A stretch of 64,000 nucleotides of DNA from Rugalucina vietnamica (taxonomy: Eukaryota > Mollusca > Bivalvia > Lucinida > Lucinidae): positions 26,698,488 to 26,762,487 of the forward strand of contig OZ024871.1 of assembly GCA_964017185.1 (NCBI GenBank), read 5' to 3'. This document shows positions 34,312-45,462 of the stretch, in pieces. Every line of letters starts with the position of its first letter. Position 1 is the first letter of the stretch. Both the position numbers and the translations under genes were made by a program. The notes beneath the pieces are model-generated. The model worked only from the letters and a program-made list of their open reading frames with translations, made no database searches and was not told the origin of the DNA.

Positions 34312-37172
34312 ATTACTGAAACATGAAATAAGTTATAGTGACCTTTACGTACTTTTTGTTCAAAGGTTTGGTAACACTCATTCATAATCTGAAAGAAGTC
34401 TGAAAATTTTCTGATAGCGTGTTAAGATATAGAAAAAATCACTTAACCATGAAATTAGGTCACAGGGACGTAAGACTAGTTTGTTGTCAAATGACGGGTC
34501 ATACTTACTTATATTGTGAAAGATGTATGCCCATATACTAATTGAGTGATGTGATATAAGGCAAAATCACTGAATCATGAAATTAAGTCATAGTGACGTA
34601 GGATTACTTGTAGGTCAAAGGTCTGGTCATACGCCAACATATAGTGAAAGGAAAGAAGTATAGCTGCTCATTCGGCTTACGATGTTTTCATCGTATAAGT
34701 ACCTGATTATTAATTTAGTTTTTTCCCACCTCGGTTTTTGGAGTGGGAATCTTTTTCTGATTGCGCCTTTTCCTGATCTTTGCCTACTTGTACTCTATCA
34801 TATACCAGTTGAGTGCCGAGATACAAGGCAAAATCACTGAACCGTGAAAAAAGGTCACAGTGACCTATAAGTAATTTAGGGCCAAATGTCTGGTCATACT
34901 CACTCATAATCTGAATATCGACTGCTCTGACCTTTGTCAAACATAGGGCCAAAGTCGACCTGTAACCCAAAGCAATATGCTCCTACATCTTTTTGCCTTG
35001 ATGTTATACAGAACAAAATCACTCAACCATGACGGTTAACTATAACTTATAACTACTGAAGGTTTAAACGTCTCAATCATATTGTACATCAAGTATGTTA
35101 ATACACCAACTGAGTGCCGAGATACAAGGCAAAATCACTGAACCGTGAAATAAGCTCACACTGACCTATAGGTACTTTAGGGTCAAAGGTCTTATCATAC
35201 TAACCTATAATAATAAAGACGTATGAAAATATACCGAGTGTCAAGATATAGGGCAAAGTCACTGAAGCATGAAATAAGGTCACAATGACCCAGAAATACT
35301 TTAGGGTCAAAGGTCTTGTCATACGCAAACATAATGTGAAAGAAATATGTTCATATACCAGAAGAAAACCGAGATAAAATGCAAAATCACTGAACCATGT
35401 AATCATGTCACAGTGACCTAGGACTACTTTAGGGTCAAAGGTCTTGTCATACATAAACATAGTGTGAAAGAATTATGTTCATAAACCAATTGAGTGCAAA
35501 GATATAAGGCAAAATCACTGAACCATGAAATTAGGTCACAGTGACCTATAAGTATATTGTGGTCAAAGGTTTGTTCATACTCACTCATATCTGAAGGAAG
35601 CATGAAAATATCATAATTGAGTGTCAAGATGTAAGGCAAAATCACTGAAACATGAAATTAGGTCACACTGACCTATAAGTAGAATGGGGTCAAAGGTCTA
35701 GTCATACTAACTCATAATCTGAAAGAAATACGAAAATATACTAATTGAGTGTCAAGACATAAGGTAAAATTACTGAACCGTGACATTAGGTTACAGTGAC
35801 CAATAAGTATATTGGGGTCAAAGCTCTGCTAATACTCACTCATAATCTGAAAGAAGTATGAAAATATACTAATTGAGTGTCAAAATATAAGGCAAAATCA
35901 CTGAACCGTGAAATTAGGTCACAGTGACCTATAAGTTTATTGGGGTCAAAGGTAAGGTCATACTCACTCATAATCTGAAAGAAGTATGAAAATATACTAA
36001 TTCAGTGTCAAGATATAGGGCAAAATCACTGAACCGTGAAATTAGGTCACAGTGACCTTTAAGTATATTGGGAGTCAAAGCTCTGGTCATACTCACTCAT
36101 AATCTGAAAGAAGTATGAAAATATACTAACTGAGTGTCAAGATATAAGGCAAAATCACTGAACCGTGAAATTAGGTCAAAGTGACCTATACGTTTATTGG
36201 GGTCAAAGGTAAGGTCATACTTACTCATAATCTGAAAGAAGTATGAAAATATACTAATTCAGTGTCAAGATATAAGGCAAAATCACTGAACCGTAAAATT
36301 AGGTCACAGTGACCTATAAGTTTATTGGGGTCAAAGGTAAGGTCATACTCACTCATAATCTGAAAGAAGTATGAAAATATACTAATTCAGTGTCAAGATA
36401 TCACTGAACCGTGAAATTAGGTCACAGTGACCTATAAGTGTATTGGGGGTCAAAGGTCTGGTCATACATACTCATATTCTGAAAGAAGTATGAAAATATA
36501 CTAATTGAGTGTCAAGATATAAGGCAAAATCTTTGAGCCGTGAAATTAGGTCACAGTGACCTATAAGTTTATTAGGGGTCAAAGCTCTGGTCATACTCAC
36601 TCATAACCTGAAAGAAGTATAAAACTATACTAAATGAGTGTCAAGATATAAGACAAAATCACTGAACCGTGAAATTAGGTCACAGTGACCTATAAGTTTA
36701 TTGGGGTCAAAGGTAAGGTCATACTCACTCATAATCTGAAAGAAGTATGAAAATATACTAATTCAGTGTCAAGATATAAGGCAAAATCACTGAACCGTGA
36801 AATTAGGTCACAGTGACCTATAAGTATATTGGGGGTGAAAGCTCTGGTCATACTCACTCATAATCTGAAATAAGTATGAAAATATACTAAGTGAGTGTCA
36901 AGATATAAGGCAAAATCACTGAACCGTGAAATTAGGTCACAGTGACCTATAAGTATATTGGGGGTCAAAGCTCTGGTCATACTCACTCATAATCTGAAAG
37001 AAGTATGAACATATACTAATTGAGTGTCAAGATATAAGACAAAATCACTGAACTGTGAAATTAGGTCACAGTGACCTATAAGTTTATTGGGGTCAAAGGT
37101 CAGGTCATACAGACTCATAATCTGAAAGAAGTATGAAAATATACTAATTGAGTGTCAAGATATAAGGCAAAA
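34312..37172 (-). repeat. 129-bp satellite, right arm
   Basis: Mirror of 10,110-12,970. The palindrome now reads AGGTCACAGTGACCT on the plus strand, for example at 37,063-37,077. It has the same inner-side decay and the same embedded PLE fragment. Confidence 0.9.
34660..34792 (+). mobile_element. PLE 3'-end fragment inside the right 129-bp satellite
   Basis: Mirror of 12,490-12,622. It carries 'agctgctcattcggcttacg' through 'gatctttgcctacttgtac'. There is no coding sequence. Confidence 0.85.
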
Positions 37173-37388
37173 TCACTGCATCTTACTCAAGTTTCTGGAT
37201 TTTTCAGAAATGGACAGTTATCGTTGACACTGCAGATCATATCTACCACAGCAACGACTTCTGTCTACAATGGACAGAAACGGTTGAAAAATCAACGATT
37301 ACTGTCTAGTGGACAGAAGTCGTTGCTGCCGCAACGACTTTTGTTCATGGTGAACAGAAGTCGTTGATGGACACTTATCGTTGCTACA

Positions 37389-37394
37389 GCGCTT
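37389..37394. repeat. 6-bp direct repeat GCGCTT, right (candidate target-site duplication)
   Basis: GCGCTT directly follows CGTTGCTACA, the mirrored end of the right arm, and pairs with 9,888-9,893 on the left. Confidence 0.7.
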
Positions 37395-37428
37395 TAAACT
37401 TTGTGCCATTTTTTGCGCTGGTAAGAAA

Positions 37429-37800
37429 AGATACAAGTAGGCAACGATCAGGAAAAAGCGCAATCAGAAAAAGATTCCCACTCCAAAAACCGAGGCGGGA
37501 TAAAACCAAACTAACAATAAGGTACTCATTTCGTAAGCCGAATGAGCAGCTATTTTCCCAACAGGTGGCCACTCAGTTACCTAAACTTAACTAAAAATGT
37601 GATAACATACATAAGGCGCCAACAGCACAAAAAAAAATAAACACCAAGACATAAAACAATAAGAACCACCACAGAAGAAATGCCTTGGAACGATCAGTAA
37701 TAAAATTACTGGCGGGCAAAAACCGGTTTTACAGGATCCTAACCTCACCCTAAGCTTCTGCAGTGATTCATAACATTTAGTTAGTTGTTCGGTCCTCGTT
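37429..37800 (-). mobile_element. 5'-truncated PLE, 3' end only
   Basis: Minus-strand copy of the PLE 3' end, running from 'acaagtaggcaacgatcagg' to 'agttgttcggtcctcg'. It lies about 35 bp outside the right direct repeat of the giant element. No coding part is retained. Confidence 0.8.
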
Positions 37801-38039
37801 CGCTTATGGCCCATACTAAATCCCTTTGAACGTTTTCACTGCTTCCAAAGGATCAAACGTTTATATTTTTTTTTATTAATTATTAATTTCATTCAAACAA
37901 CATCATGCGAATTTATTTCGACAACGAATCTAATGTTCCGGAGATACACAGGGATACAACTGCTACTCAGTAGCAAAACACTAAACTGAAGATCAATGTT
38001 TTATTGCGTTCAGAAGAAAAATAAATACTTTAATAGCAT

Positions 38040-38335
38040 GAAGGCAAAAGTAGGCAATGATCACGAAATTGCGCCAATAGGAAGAAATTTAAGAAAACTT
38101 ATTATTACCCGAGTTAGGAGCTAGTTTCCAATAGGCGGCCACCAAGTTACCCAAACATAACTAAAATATGAAGGCATATATAAGCTTTAACGTACAAACA
38201 GCACAAAAATTCAAAACTAAAACATAAAACAATTAGAACCAACACAGAAGTATCGCCTGGGAACGATCAGTTATATAAAATTACTGGCGAGCTTAGACTA
38301 GTTTTACTCCTCGCCTAACCCACCCTCATCTTAAT
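38040..38335 (-). mobile_element. Older, diverged PLE 3' end
   Basis: A weaker match in the same order: 'aagtaggcaatgatcacgaa', 'ccaataggcggccacc', 'acagaagtatcgcc', 'ttactggcgagctta'. The divergence shows a longer history for this family than the near-identical copies suggest. Confidence 0.65.
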
Positions 38336-38359
38336 AAAACTTTATATCTAAGACTATAA

Positions 38360-39950
38360 CGGCATCAGCTGCACCATTTTCCTGATAAACGATTTTTCTT
38401 TTATTTCATGCGATTAAACTTTCTAATGCTGTGTTGATAGAAAAAAGACATGAACAGAAGAATTGTGCAGCTGGTGCTGCTTCAGTCGTAGATATTATGT
38501 TGGGATACATATCGCATGCTGTAGGATACACGTTATTTTTTCTTCTGAAGGCAGTAAGACTTGGACATTGTGTTTAGCTGACTGTCGGTAGCAGATATAT
38601 CCTTGTGTATCTCCGGATGCGAAATATGTTATGTTTTAATGAAATTAAGCGTTTTCTTACCAACGAAAAAACATTTCCATTTTGACACACAATTACATGT
38701 GCTATGTTGGAATAACTTCCTTTCGGTAATGAAGACAAAAGTCAATGTTCTTTCTTATATCCTTGAGCGATGTCATCTGTTGACAAGGCTTTGTCATTTA
38801 AAATGAAAACATAAACAAACGTTATTCGTGTAAGTGATACAATGTTCTTGGAAAAACGGGTTTAATAAGGATTATTAACACGATGCGAAAGAATGTTAAT
38901 ACAGTGTACAAAAGAAAAAGCAAAGTATAAAGCAGTCAAATGGTTTTAAAGAAAATAAATAAAGAGACCAATAGCTTATTTTTGTTGCTCTTTATTAGTT
39001 ATAACGTTTATTACGAAACATATTACATGCAATGTGCATATAATATGACGCGAGTTCAAGTTTGCAGTGACATTCAGTGCTTATTCTCATTTCGCCACCG
39101 GATACTACGTTATAATAAAGTCCATGGAGAGTTGTAAAAGCACAGAATGTACCTACTTGTAAATAGAATGATTCAGTTCAAAGGATTATTAAATGCTCTA
39201 TTTAGTCTTTGTTGGCGCATTGTGGTTGTGAGGCGAGTTGTGGTTTCGCTGCAGTTTATATTTATACTGCAACATATATTTGTCCATGATTTTCGGACAA
39301 CCACATTATTTTCAGACATTGACTGAATCATCATATTCAACTAATAAGATACTTATTGGTAATGCAAGATTTAAATACAGAACGTTGATTGCTTAAAATC
39401 CTCCTTATCTCTGATATTCTACACCTTATCATTCTTACATAACACTATATCGATGTTTTGTCTCTGATTTCCCTTCCTTATTAAGTCTGCAATTTATAAT
39501 CAGTCAAATGTACTCTTAGAAGACTTGTTCGATGTAAAAGTTGGAACATGGTGCTAATGCGCATATCAATACTCATTAAATCAGCAACGCTGGGTTGATG
39601 GCCATGATACACACGTGTCGCCAAGAAACATGGTTCAAAAAGTTGGCAATTAACAGATGGATATGTATTAAAAACCCATTTAGATCGTGTTTCAAATCAT
39701 AAGCGGGTCTAATTTTGTTTTCTTCTAGAAGAAAAGATGTAGATGACAGACGATATATTGCCTGAAAAAGCGGACATCTAAGCAAGGCTTAAGTTTCAGG
39801 AATGGTTTTATCTCATGTACGAGTAGATGTATAACGTTGAAATTGGGCCACAGAACGACTAACTTTCGGGAAATGGCTACTCAGTGAGATGGTAGATTGT
39901 TCTCTTTGAGTCCATGCTTTTAATGTCTTTGGTTGCTTTCTATCTTGGTG
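38360..39950 (+). repeat. Dispersed module, copy g
   Basis: Starts with R1-like 'gattaaactttctaatgctg' and passes the usual markers in order, including the TTCTTCTAGAAGAA palindrome at 39,720-39,733. It has about the same length and order as the copies at 41.0-43.9 and 48.6-50.2 kb. No gene is evident. Confidence 0.6.
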
Positions 39951-40085
39951 TGCGGGACGGACATCGGCTCTTCTTGCGACTTTTCCTGGTCATTGCTACA
40001 TGTTAACATTTTATATCAGACGACGGACATCGGCTCTTCTTGCGACTTTTCCTGGTCATTGCTTACATGTCAACATTTTATATCA
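39950..40085 (+). repeat. Short tandem duplication (~61 bp x 2)
   Basis: 'cggacatcggctcttcttgc' to 'taacattttatatca' occurs twice in a row. The related place at about 45,745-45,800 has one copy. Confidence 0.8.
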
Positions 40086-40089
40086 ATCC

Positions 40090-40885
40090 ACGGATGCAAC
40101 TTATGACTTTTAAGATTTTTTACTTTATCGAAACGCTCAAGCGATCTACACTTACAATTGCATTGCAACATGATAAATAATTTATTTGAATGACAAAAAT
40201 GGTCTGGCATACGGTAGGCATAACTTTATGCCAAGAAAAAACATTGCCCATGTGTATTGTTACCTTTCATTTTAATATTTTGAATGTAAAGCATCTATGT
40301 AAGTATCAGACGTTGAACTGATTGAATATTCATTCACAATTTATATTGACTTCTGGTCTTTTAGGTCTAGCGGGAACCAATAACTGTGCTAATCTTATAC
40401 AAAATCATCGTATAAGTTAAAAAACTGCATGGTAAAGGCCTGATCACTATAAAAACATTGGTCGGTTTCTCATGTGTGTGTAAATGAATTGCTATTTCTA
40501 CAACTTCAGTATATATTTGTTGACAATAACATAATCAGACGATAGCAGAATTCCAGATGGCTAATGCTTAGGGTACTGGACATTCGATAAACTTGCCCGA
40601 GTCTGAGCATTATTCAAGATTCAAAATCATCTTTCAAAAGGGAATGAACGTGTCTTATCTCTCCCACTTTATATGGTGCTGTGTTTCCTTGTACATATAT
40701 TTAACAATATATATTTGATGACTAACGTATGGAGTAAGATAGTGGCATCTGTATTTGCGGCCTACTTTAAACCATATTTGACGAATGGATTTTCCCATCA
40801 TTATCAATTGGATTTGTCCACTTTCATTTTTAGGGGCGTCAGGAGTGATTCTTAAATTTTATTCAATTTTTCGATGAAAATTCTC
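40090..40885 (+). repeat. Segment duplicated at 46.76-47.28 kb
   Basis: About 40,255-40,760 matches 46,757-47,250, for example 'tattcattcacaatttatat' and 'tttctcatgtgtgtgtaaat'. It holds the uninterrupted target site for the transposon at 45.85 kb: TTGTTACCTTTC with TA at 40,261-40,262. A 60-codon ORF (40,673-40,855) is not conserved in the sister copy. Confidence 0.7.
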
Positions 40886-40958
40886 TAGGCAAACAGAATA
40901 GCCCCAGATGGGACGCCGCGTTCTGCGGCGTCACATCTGGGGCTATTCTGTTTGCCTA
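40886..40958. repeat. Near-perfect 73-bp hairpin
   Basis: The arms 40,886-40,910 and 40,934-40,958 are perfect complements of 25 bp (starting taggcaaacagaatagcccc). Inside, gacgccgc / gcggcgtc adds 8 more pairs around a loop 'gttct', with one mismatched pair between the two stems. On RNA it would be a long stable stem; it could act as a fold-back insert or a terminator-like structure. No neighbouring gene is seen. Confidence 0.85.
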
Positions 40959-40959
40959 T

Positions 40960-41903
40960 GTCCCATAAAAGGGACGCAAGGCTTAAATGAGTTAAAATTG
41001 TTCATGTTCGGAGGTCCTGTACACAAGAAGCGGCTCATTTTTAGCCGATCGTTTGTCTCCTAAACCGAGTTTTATAATACTTCCTTGGAGATTCGTTTAA
41101 TTCTCTCGACATGTTTAAGCCATTTCCGATTTATCTTTTCATGCGATTAAATTTTCTAATGCTGTTTAGATAGAATTAAGTCATGATCAAAAGAATTGTG
41201 CAGCTGATGCTGCTATAGTCTTAGATATAAAGTTGACATACATATTTCATGATGTGAAAGTATTTAGTTTTATTCCGAACGGTATGCTTCTGTATCTCCG
41301 GAATATTAGATTCGTTGTCTAACAAGTTCGAAAGCTGTGAAATATAATGAAATTAAGCGTTTTCTTACCAACGCAAAAACGTTTCTGTTTTTGCACACAA
41401 TTTTCAGTGCTAGGTTGGAATAACTTCCTTTCGGAAATTAAGGTAAAATTCAATGCTCTTTCATATTGTCCTTGAGTAATGTAAACTGTTGACAAGCCTT
41501 TGTCATTTAAAGTGAAAAATAAACCTACAATATCCATGTAAGGGATCCAATTTCCAGGCAAAAAAACGAGTTTATTACCAATAAAAGACAATAAATTAAG
41601 CTGTTTGTCTTTTTAATTCTTTTCTATAAAACCAACCTTTTGACTGCTTTATACTTTGTTTTTCTTACGTATCAAATTGCCATTTGATTTGGTGTTTATA
41701 TTAAAAGTTCAGGACCAATCATTATAATGTTTATTATGAAATACAGTACATGTGCTGTACATAAAATATGACGCGCGTTCAAGTTTGCAGTGCCATTCAA
41801 TTTCACTACCTGAGACTATAGTACGTCATTATACACTCCATGGAGTGTATAAAAGTACAGCAAGCAGTTATCTGTTAATATGAATGATTCAGTTCAAAGG
41901 AAC
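40960..41903 (+). repeat. Dispersed module, copy h, first part
   Basis: R1 at about 41,042-41,240, then 'ctccggaatattagattcgt', 'gttggaataacttcctttcgg', and 'gacgcgcgttcaagtttgca'. It parallels 47,337-49,515 in order, without the PLE found there. It is interrupted at 41,904 by a transposon and resumes at 42,820. Confidence 0.65.
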
Positions 41904-41905
41904 TA

Positions 41906-42817
41906 CGAGGGGGGTTCAGAAAGTTCTGTCATAGGTGTTATAACTTTGTTAATAGACATAATAGGTTGCTGTATTATGCCTTGATTGAAAGGGCTACATT
42001 TCTCCTATATAATGATGCCAAAACAATGCACGAAAAGAAATAAATACTTCGAAATAGACGCCTTGAAAGACACCAGGAGTAAACCACTGGCACGTTTTCT
42101 TAAATTTGTGAATATTATTTAAAGAAAATCGACTTCGAAAAAATATAATCCATGTAATATATTTTTGAAAGATAGATGAATATATCCTGCAAAAATCAAA
42201 ATCATTCAGCAGAATTTAATTGAGTTATAGTAAAATGAAATATTGAAATTGGCTTGTTGTACATACATTAAAAATACAGTTTAAATTCAAATGGCATTTA
42301 TTGACATCTACACGTAGTCCAGGGAGCTTAAAATGCATTTAACCATTTTATTGTTTCATCCTAGTGTGCTCTATAGTAAACTTATAAAAAAGCAAACACA
42401 TATAATGGTGCAGCGGTGCCAGAAACGCTATAGGGGTACGTATTTTAATGACGTCATATACATTGCTTTATTATAAAGTCAGCATAGCATCGATAACGGC
42501 ATTTTTTGTCACATTGCTTTTCTAAATATATTATTACTTATAACTGTAAAGTTGGAGAAAATTTGATCGGAAGTTATAAAGATATAACGCATGAAACGCA
42601 CACAATAATATTCACAAATTCAAGAAAACGTGCCAGTGGTTTTACCCCAGGTGTCTTTCAAGGCATGTATTTCGAAGTATTTATTTTGTTCGTGCATTCT
42701 TTTGGCATCATTATAAAGGAGAAATGTAGCCCTTTCAATCAAGGTATAATACAGCAACCTATCATGTATATTAACAAAGTTATAACACCTATGACAGAAC
42801 TTTCTGAACCACCCTCG
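41906..42817. mobile_element. 912-bp mariner-like MITE with ~210-bp inverted repeats
   Basis: About 41,906-42,116 and 42,605-42,817 are inverted copies with few differences. The ends are CGAGGG...CCCTCG, followed inward by ttcagaaagttctgtcatag. TA flanks both sides (41,904-41,905; 42,818-42,819). The sister module at 49,511-49,522 reads gaacTAtagctg with nothing inserted, which gives the exact empty site. The central ~490 bp is AT-rich with no transposase, so it would need an enzyme in trans. The ORFs of 101 and 111 codons on its two strands lie in the inverted repeats and are not conserved genes. Confidence 0.85.
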
Positions 42818-42819
42818 TA

Positions 42820-43125
42820 TAGCTGCTCTAACCCCATTTAATAATTCAGTGTTTGTCGGTGAATTGTAGTTTCGGGGCGAATCGTTGCATTTTGTACTTA
42901 TACAGCACAATATATACATAGGCATGATTTTTAGACAACCACATTATTTTCAGACATTGACTGAATCATCTTAAACTAATGAGATACTAACTGGTAAAGC
43001 AAGATTTCAATACAGTACGTTTAATGCTTAAAAGCCATCTTATCTCTAATATTCTACACCTTATGATTCTTACATAACAATATATCGATTTATCATATAT
43101 TTACTGTAAAATACGTTCTTTTTAC
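42820..43125 (+). repeat. Dispersed module, copy h, continuation
   Basis: Resumes at 'tagctgctctaacccc' and continues with 'gtcggtgaattgtagtttcg' and 'ttcagacattgactgaatc', as in copy k at 49,520-49,800. It is interrupted again by the palindromic sequences below and picks up at about 43,795-43,890 ('gtctgcaattttcaatcaag'). Confidence 0.6.
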
Positions 43126-43169
43126 ATATGCGATACAGGCGCAAGTCCTATGCACGTATCGGGACACCA

Positions 43170-43360
43170 TATCTCGAAAGCTGTATCAGTTCAAAATTTG
43201 TCAAAATCCATATCTCCCTAGGGAGATATGGACTCATATCACACCCCCATATCACACCCCAAATCTCGAAAGCTGTATCAGTTCAAAATTTGTCAAAATC
43301 CATATCTCCCTAGGGAGATATGGACTCATATCACACCCCCATATCACACCCCAAACCTCA
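43170..43360 (+). repeat. 92-bp unit in two tandem copies with a 24-bp palindrome
   Basis: 'tctcgaaagctgtatcag' starts at 43,172 and 43,264. Each copy carries a perfect palindrome with CCATATCTCCCT and AGGGAGATATGG as arms and no loop, followed by 'actcatatcacaccccc'. Noncoding. Confidence 0.85.
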
Positions 43361-43610
43361 TATCACATCTCACGTGACCCCCACATTCGGAGCGCTCTGT
43401 TCTATTCAATAGTACGTTGTAAATTGTTCTCAATTTATAAATCAAATTTTTGTATTTGAATTTTCTGTATTAATGGTTAAATGTTATTGAATAAAATTTG
43501 TGACCAGAATTTTTTTTCATTCTTTCTTTTTTCCACTTGAAATTATGTTGGGAAACATTTTGTGCATTGAACTGTATCAAACACTTTTTTACAATAAAAA
43601 TATATGATAA

Positions 43611-43795
43611 AGAGATCATGATATGGCAATTTTCATATCATACCCCGTATCAACCTGAGACTTCCGTATCAGCCCGAGACTCCCATATCAGCCTGAGGGC
43701 CGAAGGCCCGAGGGCTGATATGGGAGTCGAGGGCTGATACGGAAGTCGAGGGTTGATACGGGGTATGATATGAAAATTGCCATATGATAATCTCT
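43611..43795. repeat. ~185-bp near-perfect palindrome (GATATGG / CCATATC family)
   Basis: The arms meet near 43,702 in 'gggccgaaggccc'. Pairing extends from 'agagatca..atatggcaattttcatatc' to 'gatatgaaaattgccatat..tctct'. Inside each arm a short motif (gtatcagcccgagactccc and variants) is repeated about three times. It is a cruciform or foldback-type repeat; no terminal duplication could be defined because the flanks are themselves complementary. Confidence 0.85.
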
Positions 43796-43889
43796 TAGTT
43801 TTGTCTCTGATTTTCCTTCTATTCCTTATTTTAAAAGTCTGCAATTTTCAATCAAGTGAGTCAAATGTAATCTAAGAAGACTTGTAAAT

Positions 43890-44135
43890 AAAAATAAAAT
43901 GAGTCCTTTAAGAGCAGTGAACGTATTAATGAGAAAGGGGATGGGCCATACCGCGGTTTCGGCTACTTAAGCCTCTTCAGTGACCCTATAGATTTGGCAA
44001 CATGGAGCAAAAGAGAATTACTGTAATTTTGCAACTTTCAACAGGATAGTCGATACAAAGACTATTATAATCCGAATGGGGCCAAATATATTAAACTTGG
44101 TTAGAAAAAAATAATCTTAACCGATAATAATTTTC
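43890..44135 (+). repeat. Dispersed repeat R2
   Basis: 'gggatgggccataccgcggt' followed by 'gcctcttcagtgaccct' and 'aatggggccaaatatattaa' matches the copies at 0.24 and 7.2-7.7 kb. Confidence 0.6.
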
Positions 44136-44139
44136 TTAT

Positions 44140-45462
44140 TACCTCACCTGAGCCGAAGGCTCACAAGGTGATCTTATAGTATACCAATCAGTCCGGCGTC
44201 CGTCCGTCTGGCGTCCGTCGTCCGTCCGTCCGTTGTCCACAATTTCAAAGATCTTCTTCTCTGAAATCGCTTGGCCGATGAAAGCAAATTTTGTGTGGAA
44301 CATCCATAGGTAGGGGGAACGAAAGTTTGTTTGCGGGATCTTGATCACATGACCAAGATGGCCGCCACGCCCATATATGGTAAAAACCACTCCAAAAATC
44401 TTCTTCTCCAGAACTGGCGGGCCGATTTCCAAGAAACTTGGTATGTAGCATCAGGAACTCCAGCCCATCATAGTTTGCGAAAATGATGACCCTGGGATGA
44501 CCTTGATATATTTTACGGCAAGGTCAATTTTGGAAACAGGCTTTTACATGGGGAAAAGTGAAAACTATGGATTGTTTGAAAACTATTGCAGCCTGAGACC
44601 TGAAAAGTGGCAGATACAAACAACTTATGGAGTAGATGAAGGTATGTGATTAATATAGGTCAAGGTCATCTCTTGACCTTGGCCTGTCTGTCGTCCATAC
44701 ACACTTTTCAAAGATCTTCTTCTCTGAAACCGCATGGCCAATCAAACTGAAATTTTATGTGGAGCATCTATGGATAGGGTTTACGAAAGAAAGTTTGATC
44801 GCGAAATCCAGGTCGCATGACCAAGATAGCCGCCACGCCCATATATGGTGAAAACCACTTACATCATCTTCTCCAGAACCTGCGGGCTGATTTACACGAA
44901 ACTTGGTATGTAGCATTTGGGACTCAAGCCAATCATAGTTTGATAAAATGATGACCCTAGGATGACCTTGACCTTTTTTACAGCAAGGTCAATTTTGGAA
45001 ACATAGGCTTTTACATGGGGAAAAAGTGAAAACTATGGATTTTTTGAAAACTATTGCAGCCTGAGACCTGAAAAGTGGTAGATGCAAAACAACTAATGGA
45101 GTCAATGAAGGTATTTGATTAATTTAGGTCAAGGTCATCTCTTGACCTTGGCCTGTCTGTCGTCCATACACACTTTTCAAAGATCTTCTTCTCTGAAACC
45201 GCTTGGCCAATGAAAGTGAAATTTTATGTTTAGCATCCATGGGTAGAGGGAACGAAAGTTTGAAATCCAGGTCACATGACCAAGATGGCCGCCATGCCCA
45301 TATATGGTAAAAACCAGTAAAAATCTTCTTCTCCTGAACTGGCTGGCCGATGTTCATGAAACTTGGCATGTAGCATTTGGGGCTCCAGCCCATCATAGTT
45401 TGATCAAATTATGACACTTGGATGACCTTGACTTATTTTACAGCAAGGTCAATTTCAGACAC
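44140..45462. repeat. Bivalve-type ~465-bp tandem repeat, about three units
   Basis: 'caaagatcttcttctctgaa' and its context recur with steps of about 460 and 469 bp. Units contain 'gaccaagatggccgccacgc', 'gatgaccttga' and 'aggtcaaggtcatctcttga'. The first unit begins with GTCCGTCCGTC runs after 'cctgagccgaaggctcac'. A further copy, split by a PLE, flanks 52,560-53,590. No protein is encoded in a conserved way. Confidence 0.75.

Larger units (their letters stand above)
9894..37388. mobile_element. Giant foldback-like element with 6.2-kb near-identical inverted arms
   Basis: Position x on the plus strand matches position 47,282-x on the minus strand from 9,894/37,388 inward to about 16,100/31,180, with no net indel; I noticed one mismatch in spot checks (11,152 against 36,130). 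The tips read TGTAGCAACG...CGTTGCTACA and are bounded by GCGCTT on both sides. Arm contents from outside in are a hairpin-rich tip, a 129-bp satellite, a MITE, and a 210-bp satellite. Inside about 16.1-31.2 kb the halves are still inverted in orientation but individual units no longer match. No transposase was found; the only open gene is a later PLE insertion. Tandem-repeat-filled long inverted repeats resemble Foldback elements (Drosophila FB, Galileo; sea urchin TU). TGT..ACA tips also recall integrase-type elements. The family assignment is open. Confidence 0.65.

Noticed and set aside
9894..37388. The inverted arms as a simple hairpin-read assembly artifact
   Set aside because: An artifact of that type would be most perfect at the centre. 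Here the outer arms match and the centre differs, one half carries an extra PLE, and the GCGCTT duplication sits exactly at both ends. A misassembly cannot be fully excluded without reads.
42506..42925. Overlapping ORFs of 111 and 101 codons on opposite strands
   Set aside because: They cover the inverted repeat of the 912-bp MITE and have no transposase motif.
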